Under the pieces are notes generated by a model, which was not told the DNA's origin, did not search any database, and saw only the letters and a program-made list of their open reading frames with translations. A DNA stretch of 64,000 bases from Pseudonocardia cypriaca (lineage in GTDB: Bacteria > Actinomycetota > Actinomycetes > Mycobacteriales > Pseudonocardiaceae): positions 1,488,001-1,552,000 of the forward strand of contig NZ_VFPH01000002.1 of NCBI RefSeq assembly GCF_006717045.1. Reading direction: 5' to 3'. Within the stretch, counting starts at the first letter, position 1; each line of letters starts with the position of its first letter. The position numbers were made by a program, and so were the translations under genes. Below are positions 41,598 to 49,493 of the stretch, piece by piece.

Positions 41598-43334
41598 TCA
41601 GGCAGACGCCACACCCGGCTCGTCCTGGTGCGCCATGAGCCGGGCGTAGCCGCCCCCTGCTGCCACGAGCTCGTCGTGCGTGCCGGTCTCGACGATGCGC
41701 CCACCGTCCAGCACGACGATCCGGTCCGCGTCGCGGACGGTGGACAGCCGGTGGGCGATCACGAGCGTGGTGCGGCCGAGCCGCGCCGTCTCGAGGGCCT
41801 GCTGGACGAGGCGTTCGTTCTCCGTGTCGAGGTTCGACGCCGCTTCGTCGAGCACCAGCACGGGGGCGTCGGCGAGTAGGGCGCGGGCGATCGTGAGCCG
41901 CTGGCGCTGCCCGCCGGAGAGCGTGGCGCCGTTCTCCCCGACGGGGGTGTCGTAGCCCTGCGGCAGCGCCTCGACGAAGTCGTGCGCCATCGCGGCGCGC
42001 GCGGCCGCACGGACCTGGGCGTCGGTGGCGTCGGGCCGACCGAGGCGCAGGTTCTCCGCGACCGTGCCGGCGAAGAGGTGCACGTCCTGCGCCACGACGG
42101 TGACGAGGCGGTGCAGCTCGGACAGGCGGAACTCCCGCAGGTCGACGCCGTTGACCGTGACGCGCCCGCGGTCCGGGTCCCAGAAGCGGACGAGCAGGTT
42201 CGCGCACGTCGACTTACCCGCGCCCGAGGCCCCGACCAGGGCGACGGTGGCCCCGTCCGGAATCTCCAGATCGACGTCCGACAGCGCGGGCCCGCGCCCG
42301 GGGTAGGCGAACGACACCCCCTCGAACCGGACGTCGGCCCGGTCGATGCCGGCCGCGCTCAGGCGTCCGGTGTCGGGCACGGCGGGCGGCTGGTCGAGGA
42401 TCTCCAGCACCCGCCGGGCGCTGGCCCGCAACGGCGCGAGCTCGCCCGCGAGCCCCACCGCACCGCTCACCGGGCCGAACGCCGCCACGACGAGCGTGAT
42501 CGCGGCGGTCCCGAGCGGCAGGCCCACCTCCCCGGCGGAGACGAGCGCCACCACCGCGACGAGGACGGCCACCGTGGTGAGCGCGGCCAGCGCGTCGGTG
42601 ACGGCGTCCTGTGCGCCGGCGGCGCGGGCCTGGGCCACCCGGTGGCGGCGCAGGAGGCGGGTGCGGGTGGTGATGCGGTCGACCCAGGCGGCGAGGCGGC
42701 CGAACACGAGCAGCTCGCGCAGGCCCTGCACCCCGTCCACGACGTCGGCGTTGACCACACCGAGCTCCGCACGCAGCGCGGCGCCGCGGGCCTTGCCGCG
42801 CCGCGCGGCCCACATGGGCAGGACGACGGCCGCGAGCATCCCGGCCACCCCGATCAGGCCGAGCACCGGGTGGATCGCCACGAGCGCGGCCGCACTCACG
42901 CCCCCGGTGATCACGGCGACCGCCGCGCCGATCCCCAGGTGGGCGAAGAAGGCCTCGAGCGCGTCGACGTCGCCCATCGCGACGGACGCCAGGTCTCCCG
43001 TGCGCCGTCCGGCGATCTCCCTCGGAGCGCTGCGCGCGAGCCCGTCGAACATCTGCAGCCGCAGGTCCGCCTGCGCCTCGAACGCGAACACGTGACCGAA
43101 CTGGGCGTGCAACCAGTTCCCGAGCGTCGAGACCAGTACCGCGCCGACGACGATCGCGACGGCGGTTCCCAGCCCCTCTCCACCGGATGCGGCCGTCCCG
43201 ACCAGCCAGCCGGCGGCGGCGCCCGCGACGATCGCGCCTGCGTGCTCGGCGAGCGCCCCGATCAGCGCGACGGCCAGTGCGGGCCGCCCGCTGCGGGTGC
43301 GGCGCAGCACCGCCAGCAGGGGTGCGTCGTTCAT
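41598..43334 (-). CDS. ABC exporter half-transporter, subunit 2 (CydC-like)
   Basis: A 578-aa half-transporter: six-helix domain (about 20-300), then an ATPase with Walker A GASGAGKSTCA, Q-loop VAQDV, signature LSGGQRQR, Walker B VLVLDEAASNLDTEN and the H-loop IAHRLST. The helical domain is of the CydC/CydD kind (AGRRTGDLASVAMGDVDALE). Its ATG overlaps the stop of the preceding half-transporter, so the two form a heterodimer. CydDC exporters move thiols or bind haem; siderophore or drug export is equally possible because no cytochrome bd genes are near. Confidence 0.92.
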   Translation of the reverse strand: MNDAPLLAVLRRTRSGRPALAVALIGALAEHAGAIVAGAAAGWLVGTAASGGEGLGTAVAIVVGAVLVSTLGNWLHAQFGHVFAFEAQADLRLQMFDGLARSAPREIAGRRTGDLASVAMGDVDALEAFFAHLGIGAAVAVITGGVSAAALVAIHPVLGLIGVAGMLAAVVLPMWAARRGKARGAALRAELGVVNADVVDGVQGLRELLVFGRLAAWVDRITTRTRLLRRHRVAQARAAGAQDAVTDALAALTTVAVLVAVVALVSAGEVGLPLGTAAITLVVAAFGPVSGAVGLAGELAPLRASARRVLEILDQPPAVPDTGRLSAAGIDRADVRFEGVSFAYPGRGPALSDVDLEIPDGATVALVGASGAGKSTCANLLVRFWDPDRGRVTVNGVDLREFRLSELHRLVTVVAQDVHLFAGTVAENLRLGRPDATDAQVRAAARAAMAHDFVEALPQGYDTPVGENGATLSGGQRQRLTIARALLADAPVLVLDEAASNLDTENERLVQQALETARLGRTTLVIAHRLSTVRDADRIVVLDGGRIVETGTHDELVAAGGGYARLMAHQDEPGVASA

Positions 43335-45085
43335 CGCTGGTCCTCCAGTGCGAAGTCGAGTTCGGTGCGGGTCTGCGCGGCCACGAGCCGGGCGTACGTG
43401 CCGCCTGCCGCGAGCAGCTCGTCGTGACTGCCGATCTCGGCCACGCGGCCGCCGTCGAGCACGACGATCCGGTCGGCGTGGCGGATCGTGGACAGCCGGT
43501 GCGCGATCACGAGCGTGGTGCGCCCCGCGGTGACCTGGTCGAGCGCCGCCTGGATGGCCGCCTCGGTGGAGGCGTCGACGCTCGCGGTGGCCTCGTCCAG
43601 GACGAGGATCGGGGCATCGGCGAGCACCGCCCGCGCGATCGCGAGCCGCTGGCGCTGCCCGCCGGACAGGCCCGAGCCCCGCTCGCCCAGCACGGTGTCG
43701 TAACCGTCGGGGAGCGCGAGCACGGCGTCGTGCAGCCCGGCGACGCGGGCGGCCGCCTCGAGCTCCTCCTGCGCCGCGCCCGCGCGGGCGACGAGCAGGT
43801 TCTCGCGGACGGTGCCGCTGAACAGGTAGGTGTCCTGGGCGACGAGCGCGATCATCGCGCGCACCTGCTGGACCGGGAGCTCGCGCAGGTCCCGCCCGCC
43901 GATGCGGACCGCACCGCGGTCGGGGTCGACGAACCGCATCAGCAGCGAGACGAGCGTGGTCTTGCCCGACCCGGACGGCCCGACCACGGCGACCGTGGCA
44001 CCCGCCGGGACCTCGAAGGCGACGTCGTCGAGCACCGGGCGGTCCGGGGCGTAGCCGAACCGGACCCGGTCGAACGAGACGGCGGGTACGAGATCGCGGA
44101 CCGCTGGCACCGCCGCCGACGGTGGCACCGGGGGCGGCGTGTCGAGGAGGCGCTGGATGCGGGCCGCGGCGTCGTTCGCCGCGTACGTCTGGTGGAAAGC
44201 GCCGGCCAGCACCCCGATCGGGCGCAGCGCCTCCCGGGCGAGGAAGAGGGCGAGGAACATCGTGCCGACGGCGAGGCCGCCATCGGCCACCCGGAGCGCG
44301 GCCACGAAGGCGGTGGCCGCCAGCCCCCCGGTGATGGCGAGCGCGAAGATGCCCCCGGTGACCAGCGCGACCGCCATCTCCCGGTTCCACCGGCGGATCA
44401 GGCGGTCCGAGGTATCGGCCAGCTCGTCGCGCTGCCGGCCGGTGGCGCCGAAGAGCTTCAGGGTCGCCATGCCCTGCAGCACGTCGAGGAAGCGCGCACC
44501 GAGCCCGAAGTAGGCCGTCATGCGCTCGGTCGAGCGGGCTTTGAGAGGTCGTTGCCACAGCTTCGGCAACAGCAGCGCGGCCACCGCGAACGCCGCGACC
44601 AGCACCGCGAGGCCGACGTCCTGCACGGCGAGCAGCACGACGACCGACACCGGCGCCATCAGCCCGGCGACCAGCGAAGGCAGGTAGGAGCCGTAGTAGC
44701 GCTCCAGGGACTCGACGCCGTCGACGAGGGCCTCCCGAAGCTCCCCGGTCCGCGCTCCGGTGAGGTGCACCGGCCCCAGCTCGGCCAGCTTCCGGAACGC
44801 GCGGGCGCGCAGCAGCTCGGTGGTGCGCGCGCCGGTCAGCTGCGCCGTGACGCTGCCTGCCCACAGCAGCGCGGCGCGCACGACCACCAGCACCACCAGC
44901 CAGACCAGCGCCCCCACCTGCTCCCCGATCCCCCGCCCGGCCAGCAGGCCGCCGAGCACGGCGGCGAGCAGGTAGCCCTGCGCGAGGTAGCAGGCGAGCA
45001 CCAGGAGGCGCAGGACGGTGCCCACCGCGATCCACGGCCGGACCCCGTGCGCGAGCGCGAGGACGGCCGATCGTGTGATCTTCAT
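43331..45085 (-). CDS. ABC exporter half-transporter, subunit 1 (CydD-like)
   Basis: A 584-aa half-transporter and first gene of the pair. The membrane domain has about six helices. The coupling region contains TGARTGELREALVDGVESLE, and YYGSYLPSLVAGLMAPVSVV is typical of CydD-like proteins. The ATPase domain has Walker A GPSGSGKTTLV, signature LSGGQRQR, Walker B ILVLDEATASVDAST and IAHRLST. The start is ATG 45085, in line with a first helix near residue 20; an earlier in-frame start at 45154 would cross a 13-bp palindrome. The substrate is unknown. Confidence 0.92.
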   Translation of the reverse strand: MKITRSAVLALAHGVRPWIAVGTVLRLLVLACYLAQGYLLAAVLGGLLAGRGIGEQVGALVWLVVLVVVRAALLWAGSVTAQLTGARTTELLRARAFRKLAELGPVHLTGARTGELREALVDGVESLERYYGSYLPSLVAGLMAPVSVVVLLAVQDVGLAVLVAAFAVAALLLPKLWQRPLKARSTERMTAYFGLGARFLDVLQGMATLKLFGATGRQRDELADTSDRLIRRWNREMAVALVTGGIFALAITGGLAATAFVAALRVADGGLAVGTMFLALFLAREALRPIGVLAGAFHQTYAANDAAARIQRLLDTPPPVPPSAAVPAVRDLVPAVSFDRVRFGYAPDRPVLDDVAFEVPAGATVAVVGPSGSGKTTLVSLLMRFVDPDRGAVRIGGRDLRELPVQQVRAMIALVAQDTYLFSGTVRENLLVARAGAAQEELEAAARVAGLHDAVLALPDGYDTVLGERGSGLSGGQRQRLAIARAVLADAPILVLDEATASVDASTEAAIQAALDQVTAGRTTLVIAHRLSTIRHADRIVVLDGGRVAEIGSHDELLAAGGTYARLVAAQTRTELDFALEDQR

Positions 45086-45098
45086 GGCGAGCACGATA

Positions 45099-45111
45099 TG
45101 ACTGGGAGTCA
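45099..45111. promoter_or_regulatory. 13-bp palindrome upstream of the ABC exporter operon
   Basis: TGACTGGGAGTCA has perfect 5-bp arms around GGG and lies 14 bp before the exporter start codon. It probably overlaps the promoter. In the same 210-bp gap (45086-45295) TCACCGGTGA (45197-45206) and the GC-only palindrome at 45243-45256 are also seen; the latter may end the convergent-facing HTH transcript. Confidence 0.4.
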
Positions 45112-45295
45112 GTCGAAGCAAGGGACGCCTAACTTCGACCCGCTCGAGAAGCACGGCCCGGTTGGGGCAGCCGCGTCGGCGGACTTCTCGGACGGATCAC
45201 CGGTGACTGATCGATGCGAGCAGCACCTGGGAGTTGCGGACGGCGCGCCGGCGCGCTTCTCGGCGCCCGTGGACAGCCAGGACCGCCGACGCGAG

Positions 45296-45574
45296 CTACC
45301 GCGCCTCGTCCTCGCCGGGCGACAGATAACGGCGAGCCCAGTCATGCGCCGTCATCGCGGGAACGCCAGTCCTCCGGCCGATCTCCGGCCAAGACAGACG
45401 ATCACGGCGGTACAGGACCGCGATGGCTCGCCCCAGGTTCTCGGGCGCCGACCGGCGCAGATCTCCCCAAGTGCTGATCAGACGGACCAGCTCGTCGTCC
45501 GACAGCGACTCCGGATCACGGGCGATCAGGCGCGCGAGGTCCGCCACGCGCTCGGACTCGTCGCCATCGGCCAT
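45296..45574 (-). CDS. Small helix-turn-helix DNA-binding protein
   Basis: A 92-aa all-helical protein. Its C-terminal half is an HTH: IAVLYRRDRLSWPEIGRRTG followed by VPAMTAHDWARRYLSPGED, with the second helix as recognition helix. The N-terminal half (ARLIARDPESLSDDELVRLI) may dimerise. It resembles the small sigma-70-region-4-like HTH proteins common in Pseudonocardia and relatives. Start ATG 45574 with GTG 45577 as neighbour. It is divergent from an 85-aa protein gene, and a perfect 21-bp palindrome lies between them, presumably its binding site. Confidence 0.75.
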   Translation of the reverse strand: MADGDESERVADLARLIARDPESLSDDELVRLISTWGDLRRSAPENLGRAIAVLYRRDRLSWPEIGRRTGVPAMTAHDWARRYLSPGEDEAR

Positions 45575-45596
45575 CACCGCAGTCTGGGCTTGACCT

Positions 45597-45617
45597 GCCT
45601 TACGAATCCCGTAAGGC
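45597..45617. promoter_or_regulatory. 21-bp palindrome between the small HTH gene and its divergent partner
   Basis: GCCTTACG and CGTAAGGC are exact complements with a 5-bp spacer. The site lies 22 bp from the HTH start and 7 bp from the GTG of the divergent 85-aa gene. A -35-like TTGACC (45590-45595) abuts it. Occupancy would block the plus-strand promoter. Binding by the HTH protein is inferred. Confidence 0.65.
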
Positions 45618-45624
45618 CATCCGC

Positions 45625-45882
45625 GTGAGGGACGACGTCTACTCGGTTCACGCGACACGCCCCGACGAGACAGGGGGAGTCGAGGTCGTGTTCCGGACCG
45701 AGCGCGAAGCGATCGCCTATGCGAGAGACCGGTCGAAGGACTGGCGGGTGCTCGCAGCGTCCGTCACGCGGTTCACGATCGGGGAGCTCGGGACGCGGCA
45801 CCCCGTGGCGTGGTTCGTGGACGGCGAACCACAGGGACCGCGCGCCGGCCGGCCCGGCGGCCGGTTCTACCCAGCTGGATGA
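45625..45882 (+). CDS. 85-aa hypothetical protein, partner of small HTH gene
   Basis: A small soluble alpha/beta protein: MRDDVYSVHATRPDETGGVE, VVFRTEREAIAYARDRSKDW, then VLAASVTRFTIGELGTRHPV. The pattern of a strand, a helix with REAIAYARDRS and further strands resembles small DUF-type proteins of about 70 residues common in actinobacteria; I cannot name it. GTG start without Shine-Dalgarno, 7 bp after the 21-bp palindrome, so perhaps leaderless. Divergent pairing with the HTH gene suggests a two-gene unit, possibly toxin-antitoxin-like, but there is no toxin signature. Confidence 0.65.
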   Translation: MRDDVYSVHATRPDETGGVEVVFRTEREAIAYARDRSKDWRVLAASVTRFTIGELGTRHPVAWFVDGEPQGPRAGRPGGRFYPAG

Positions 45883-45981
45883 GCACTGATCAAACGCCGG
45901 CGTTCGCCACCAGAAGCACGAGACGGCTGTGATCGCAGCACGGGTGGCCATCTCGTCGCGATCATGGGGTCGCTCGCCGAC

Positions 45982-45997
45982 CGATACGATCGCATCG
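45982..45997 (+). promoter_or_regulatory. TetR promoter and operator overlapping the start codon
   Basis: TACGAT (45985-45990) is a TANNNT -10 box exactly 6 nt before GTG 45997. The box lies within CGATACGATCGCATCG (45982-45997), a 16-bp palindrome with one mismatched pair. The repressor would cover both the -10 box and the first base of its own leaderless gene. Confidence 0.55.
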
Positions 45998-46659
45998 TGC
46001 CCCGAGCCGACCTGCCTGCTCAGCCGCGGCAGCGCTCCGGCAGCCCGCGCACCAAGCCCGCGGCGCAGCGCCGCCGCGACCTGCTGGACGCCGGGCTGGC
46101 GGTGTTCGTCGAGAAGGGCGTCGCCGCGGCCACGCTCGACCACGTCACGCAGCGCGCCGGCGTCGCGAAGGGCACGTTCTACCTGCACTTCGACTCGAAG
46201 GAGCACCTCCTCGCCGCGCTGCAGACCGACTTCGAGCAGCGGCTGGTCGAGCGCATCGACGCGCGGGTGGCGGACGCGGGCGAGAGCTGGGCGGCGCGGC
46301 TCGACACCTGGGTCGACGCCGCGCTGGCCGACTACCCGGCCGACCGCGCCCTGCACGACGTGCTCTTCCACCACCCGGTCCTGCCCGGCGACACGAAGGG
46401 CGTGCACGCCGAGCGCGACCTAGCCAGCAGCCTCACCGAGCTGATCGACGGCGGCATCGAGGCCGGGGCCTTCAGCACAGCCGACCCGCCGCTCACGGCG
46501 ATGCTGCTCTGCAGCGCCATGCACCGGGCGTTCGACCGGATCTGGCACCAGGACGTGCCCTACGAGACCGAGCGCCTGTCGGCCGCGGTGCGCGAGCTGT
46601 TCCGGCGGGCGCTCGTGGTGGAGCCCGCCGTTCGCTCGGCTCAGCGCCGCACGCCGTAG
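45997..46659 (+). CDS. TetR family transcriptional regulator
   Basis: A 220-aa regulator. HTH region (about 25-70): RRDLLDAGLAVFVEKGVAAA, TLDHVTQRAGVAKGTFYLHF, DSKEHLLAALQTDFEQ, close to the TetR consensus. The C-terminal domain is helical (LTAMLLCSAMHRAFDRIWHQ). GTG 45997 is preferred to ATG 45964 because a -10 box lies 6 nt before it. The last 19 bp overlap the convergent reductase gene. No obvious divergent target exists, so it may act at a distance or mainly on itself. Confidence 0.9.
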   Translation: MPRADLPAQPRQRSGSPRTKPAAQRRRDLLDAGLAVFVEKGVAAATLDHVTQRAGVAKGTFYLHFDSKEHLLAALQTDFEQRLVERIDARVADAGESWAARLDTWVDAALADYPADRALHDVLFHHPVLPGDTKGVHAERDLASSLTELIDGGIEAGAFSTADPPLTAMLLCSAMHRAFDRIWHQDVPYETERLSAAVRELFRRALVVEPAVRSAQRRTP

Positions 46660-47378
46660 CGCACCATCAGCGTGTCGCTCTCCGCGACGACGGACAGCAG
46701 CTCCAGCCGCGCCGGCTCGATCTCGACGCCGGTGGCGATCCGGCCGGCCACGCCGGACACCAGCGTTGGCGACACGGTGAGGCGCAGCTCGTCGACGACG
46801 CCGGCCGCGAGCAGCGCCCCGAACAGCTGCGCGCCGCCCTCCGAGTCCACGCGCCGCAGGCCGTGCCCGGCGAGGGTGTCGACCGCGAGCCGCAGGTCGA
46901 CCTCCCGCTCCCCCGCGACCACGACGGTGGCGCCCGCCGCCGCCCACGCGGCGCGCTTGCGCTCCGGCGCCGCCTCGGTGGTGATCACGAACGTGGGCAC
47001 GACCGCCTCGGTGACGACCGGTGCGTCCTCCGGCAGCGAGCGGCCGGTGGTGACCACGGCCGTCGGCGGGATCGGGGCGAGGCCGTGGCGCGCCCGGCGA
47101 GCCGCGGTCTCGTCGTCCGGGTGGACGCCGCGGAACTCCTCGACCATCGCTGTCGTAGCCCCCACCAGCAGGACGTCGGCCAGGTCGCTGCCCAGCCGCA
47201 GCACCCGCTGGTCGGGCTCGTTGGACAGCTCCCTCGCCCGCCCGTGCAGCGAGACCGCGCCGTCCGCGCTCGCCACGAAGTTGACGCAGAGCCATCGGCT
47301 CGCCGGGTAGCCGTAGAGCTGTTCGAGCTGCTCGTCGTCGAGCTCACCCGCGTCCTGCGGCGGCCAGATCCGCCGCAT
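46641..47378 (-). CDS. RibD C-terminal-like pyrimidine reductase family protein
   Basis: A 245-aa protein of the RibD/dihydrofolate-reductase-like fold that usually reduces pyrimidine intermediates of riboflavin synthesis with NADPH. Visible elements: RWLCVNFVASADGAVSLHGR (substrate strand), DLADVLLVGATTAMVEEFRG, the SEGGAQLFGALLAAGVVDEL loop and LRLTVSPTLVSGVAGRI. It lacks the deaminase domain of bifunctional RibD. Its ATG overlaps the stop of folP2, so a role in pteridine/folate-like chemistry rather than riboflavin is conceivable. Function is inferred only from fold. Confidence 0.88.
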   Translation of the reverse strand: MRRIWPPQDAGELDDEQLEQLYGYPASRWLCVNFVASADGAVSLHGRARELSNEPDQRVLRLGSDLADVLLVGATTAMVEEFRGVHPDDETAARRARHGLAPIPPTAVVTTGRSLPEDAPVVTEAVVPTFVITTEAAPERKRAAWAAAGATVVVAGEREVDLRLAVDTLAGHGLRRVDSEGGAQLFGALLAAGVVDELRLTVSPTLVSGVAGRIATGVEIEPARLELLSVVAESDTLMVRYGVRR

Positions 47379-48253
47379 CAGGCGATCCACTCCGACGGCC
47401 TGGCGGGCGGCCGCCCGTGGAAGACGCTCGCGACGATCTCCAGGGCGTGGCGGGTGGGCTCCACCTCGTGGGCCCGGAAGACGCGCGCGCCCGCCTGGGC
47501 CGCGATCGTGGTGGCCGCGAGCGTGCCGGCCAGCCGCTCGCCCAGCCCGACGCCGAGCGTCTCGCCGACGAACGTCTTGTTGGACAGCGCCATCAGCACG
47601 GGCCACCCCGTGTCGACGAACCGGGGCACCGCGCGCAGCAGCTTGAGGTGGTCGGTGGTGTTCTTCCCGAACCCGGTGGCGTCGATGAGGATGCCCTCCC
47701 GCGGCACGCCCCTCGACTCGGCCAGCTCGGCGAGGTCGACGACGTAGTCGAGGACCGCGGAGACGACGTCGTCGTAGTCGGGGCGCACCGGCACCGCACG
47801 CGGCTCGCGCCCGCCGGTGTGGGTGCACACGTACCCGGCGCCGTACTCGGCGGCGACGTCGATCAGCTTCGGGTCGAAGCCCGCCCACGCGTCGTTCATC
47901 AGGTCGGCACCGGCGCGGCAGGCCGCGGCGCCCACCTCGTGGCGCCAGGTGTCGATGCTGATGACGATGTCCGGGTACCGCTCGCGGATGTACTCGACGG
48001 TCGGGACGACCCGGCGGATCTCCTCCTCGACGTCCACGTCGTCGCCGGGGCTCGCGGCCACACCCCCGATGTCGATTATGTCGGCACCCTCGGCGACGGC
48101 CCGGTCGATCGCGGCCTTCGCGGGCTCGTCGGAGAACGTGGCGCCCTGGTCGTAGAACGAGTCGGGAGTCCGGTTGACGATCGCCATGACCAGCGCGCGG
48201 TCGCGCACCGGCCGGCGCCCGCGGATCACCAGGTCGCTCGTCGCCTCAGGCAT
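47378..48253 (-). CDS. folP2: Dihydropteroate synthase homologue, FolP2 type
   Basis: A 291-aa TIM-barrel protein of the DHPS family. It carries MAIVNRTPDSFYDQGATFSD where true DHPS has MGVLNVTPDSFSDGG, and DIIDIGGVAASPGDD where DHPS has the GGEST-RPG substrate loop. These changes match mycobacterial FolP2, which is reported to lack DHPS activity. The phosphate-binding end FRAHEVEPTRHALEIVAS is kept. The start ATG is supported by AGAGG 6 bp upstream; GTG 48259 is an alternative. The pair with a RibD-like reductase suggests a specialised pterin-related pathway, by inference. Confidence 0.88.
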   Translation of the reverse strand: MPEATSDLVIRGRRPVRDRALVMAIVNRTPDSFYDQGATFSDEPAKAAIDRAVAEGADIIDIGGVAASPGDDVDVEEEIRRVVPTVEYIRERYPDIVISIDTWRHEVGAAACRAGADLMNDAWAGFDPKLIDVAAEYGAGYVCTHTGGREPRAVPVRPDYDDVVSAVLDYVVDLAELAESRGVPREGILIDATGFGKNTTDHLKLLRAVPRFVDTGWPVLMALSNKTFVGETLGVGLGERLAGTLAATTIAAQAGARVFRAHEVEPTRHALEIVASVFHGRPPARPSEWIA

Positions 48254-48437
48254 GCACACCTCTTCGCTCTCCGCGCCGCTCCCGGCGCACGTGGCCGGAC
48301 TCTATCGCCCGGGCCGCCCGATGAGCCCACGTGCGAATTCGTGCATGCGAAGAAGGCCCCCTGATCGGGTGTTTCCACCATCGGTGAGACGCCGTAGCGT
48401 TTGCCCGCGTCCAGTTCATTCGAGCTCGGGAGGTTCG

Positions 48438-48824
48438 GTGTCACTGACGGTTCCGGCAGCCTTGCTGGAGAAGGCTCAACAAGGGACGGTCGCGGACGAG
48501 GAATTCGTGGCGTGCATCCGCGAATCACTTCCGTACGCCTGGTCGATGGTGGAGCGCTTGGCGAAGGAGCTGGAGGCGAGCGGCGCACCGTCAGCGCAGA
48601 ACGTGGAGGTACCGCCGGACGAACGCTCGTGGGGTGAGGTCTTCCGACTGGTCGGCAGCGACTCCATGCGCGGGGCGGTGCAGCGGCATTTCGGCGTACG
48701 ACTTGCATTTCAGAACTGTTGCCGCGTCGGATTGTTCCGCCCGGACGCGACCGCGGAGTACGAGGAATTCGTCTCGCCTCGCGCCCAGTTGCTGAACCAG
48801 AAGCCAGAACTGCTCAACTGCTGA
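48438..48824 (+). CDS. SCO5389 family protein
   Basis: A 128-aa actinobacterial protein of unknown function. Family marks are LTVPAALLEKAQQGTVADEE, FVACIRESLPYAWSMVERLA and the C-terminal MRGAVQRHFGVRLAFQNCCR, with the ending LLNQKPELLNC. These match what I recall of Streptomyces SCO5389-like proteins. Conserved cysteines occur in QNCC, in FVACIRE and at the C-terminus. The GTG start has GGGAGG 4 bp upstream. It ends before a strong bidirectional terminator. Confidence 0.85.
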   Translation: MSLTVPAALLEKAQQGTVADEEFVACIRESLPYAWSMVERLAKELEASGAPSAQNVEVPPDERSWGEVFRLVGSDSMRGAVQRHFGVRLAFQNCCRVGLFRPDATAEYEEFVSPRAQLLNQKPELLNC

Positions 48825-48843
48825 GAGAACGCGCGCCGCGGGT

Positions 48844-48877
48844 GGTCGTCGCAGGGTCCGCGGGCCCTGCGACGACC
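48844..48877. terminator. Strong bidirectional terminator hairpin
   Basis: A perfect 13-bp stem, GGTCGTCGCAGGG with CCCTGCGACGACC, and an 8-nt loop. It lies between convergent genes, 20 bp after the SCO5389-type stop and 23 bp before the end of the DedA gene. Confidence 0.85.
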
Positions 48878-48899
48878 GCACGCGGCACGAGCACGCCCG

Positions 48900-49493
48900 C
48901 TACGTGAGCGGCGTCTTCGCCCGACGCCGCCGCACCACGGCCACGACGCCGTACGCGACGGTGAGCGCGATGCTCACGGCCATCGCCCAGAGGGCGGCGT
49001 CGCGCACCTGCGGCACCGCGGCCGCGGCGTGGCCGAGCAGGACCATCCCCACCGCCCACAGCAGGGCCCCGGTCGCGTTCGCGAGGGCGAACGCGAGCGG
49101 GTGCATCCGGCCGATGCCCGCCAGCGTCGGCACGACCGCGCGGACGCCGGGGAACCACCGGCAGATCACCACCGCGAACCAGCCGTGGCGGGCGTACATC
49201 CGCTCGGCCGCCTCGACGAACCGGCGGCTCCAGCCGCGGTTGCCCCACGGCCGGCCGAACCCGCGACCGATCGCGTAGCCGAGGCCGTCGCCGAGCACCG
49301 CGCCGAGCCACGCGGACGCCGCCAGCACCGTGATCGGCACGTCGATCCGGCCCGCGCCGACGAGCAGGCCCGCGCCGAAGAGCAGCGAGTCGCCGGGCAG
49401 GAACACCCCGACGAGCAGGCCGGACTCGACCACGAGCAGCGCGAGCACCACGAGGCAGGCCACGGGCCCGGGGAACGCGAGGAGATCAGGCAT
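48900..49493 (-). CDS. DedA family membrane protein
   Basis: A 197-aa integral membrane protein of the DedA/VTT family, linked to lipid scrambling and membrane homeostasis. Typical elements: VVESGLLVGVFLPGDSLLFG near the start, LGDGLGYAIGRGFGRPWGNR, the FGRPW motif, and RWFPGVRAVVPTLAGIGRMH with the conserved arginine and GIGRM. About five helices. The start ATG lies inside the last codons of the P450 gene (8-bp overlap), so it is expressed with it under the BlaI boxes. Confidence 0.94.
   Translation of the reverse strand: MPDLLAFPGPVACLVVLALLVVESGLLVGVFLPGDSLLFGAGLLVGAGRIDVPITVLAASAWLGAVLGDGLGYAIGRGFGRPWGNRGWSRRFVEAAERMYARHGWFAVVICRWFPGVRAVVPTLAGIGRMHPLAFALANATGALLWAVGMVLLGHAAAAVPQVRDAALWAMAVSIALTVAYGVVAVVRRRRAKTPLT

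Noticed and set aside
47378..48253. Considered as the functional dihydropteroate synthase FolP1
   Set aside because: The VNRTPDSFYD and GGVAASPG loops match the FolP2 type rather than the NVTPDSFSDGG and GGEST-RPG loops of active DHPS, and no folB or folK genes are adjacent.
48844..48877. Strong inverted repeat considered as an operator
   Set aside because: It lies between the 3' ends of two convergent genes, so a bidirectional terminator is the simpler reading.
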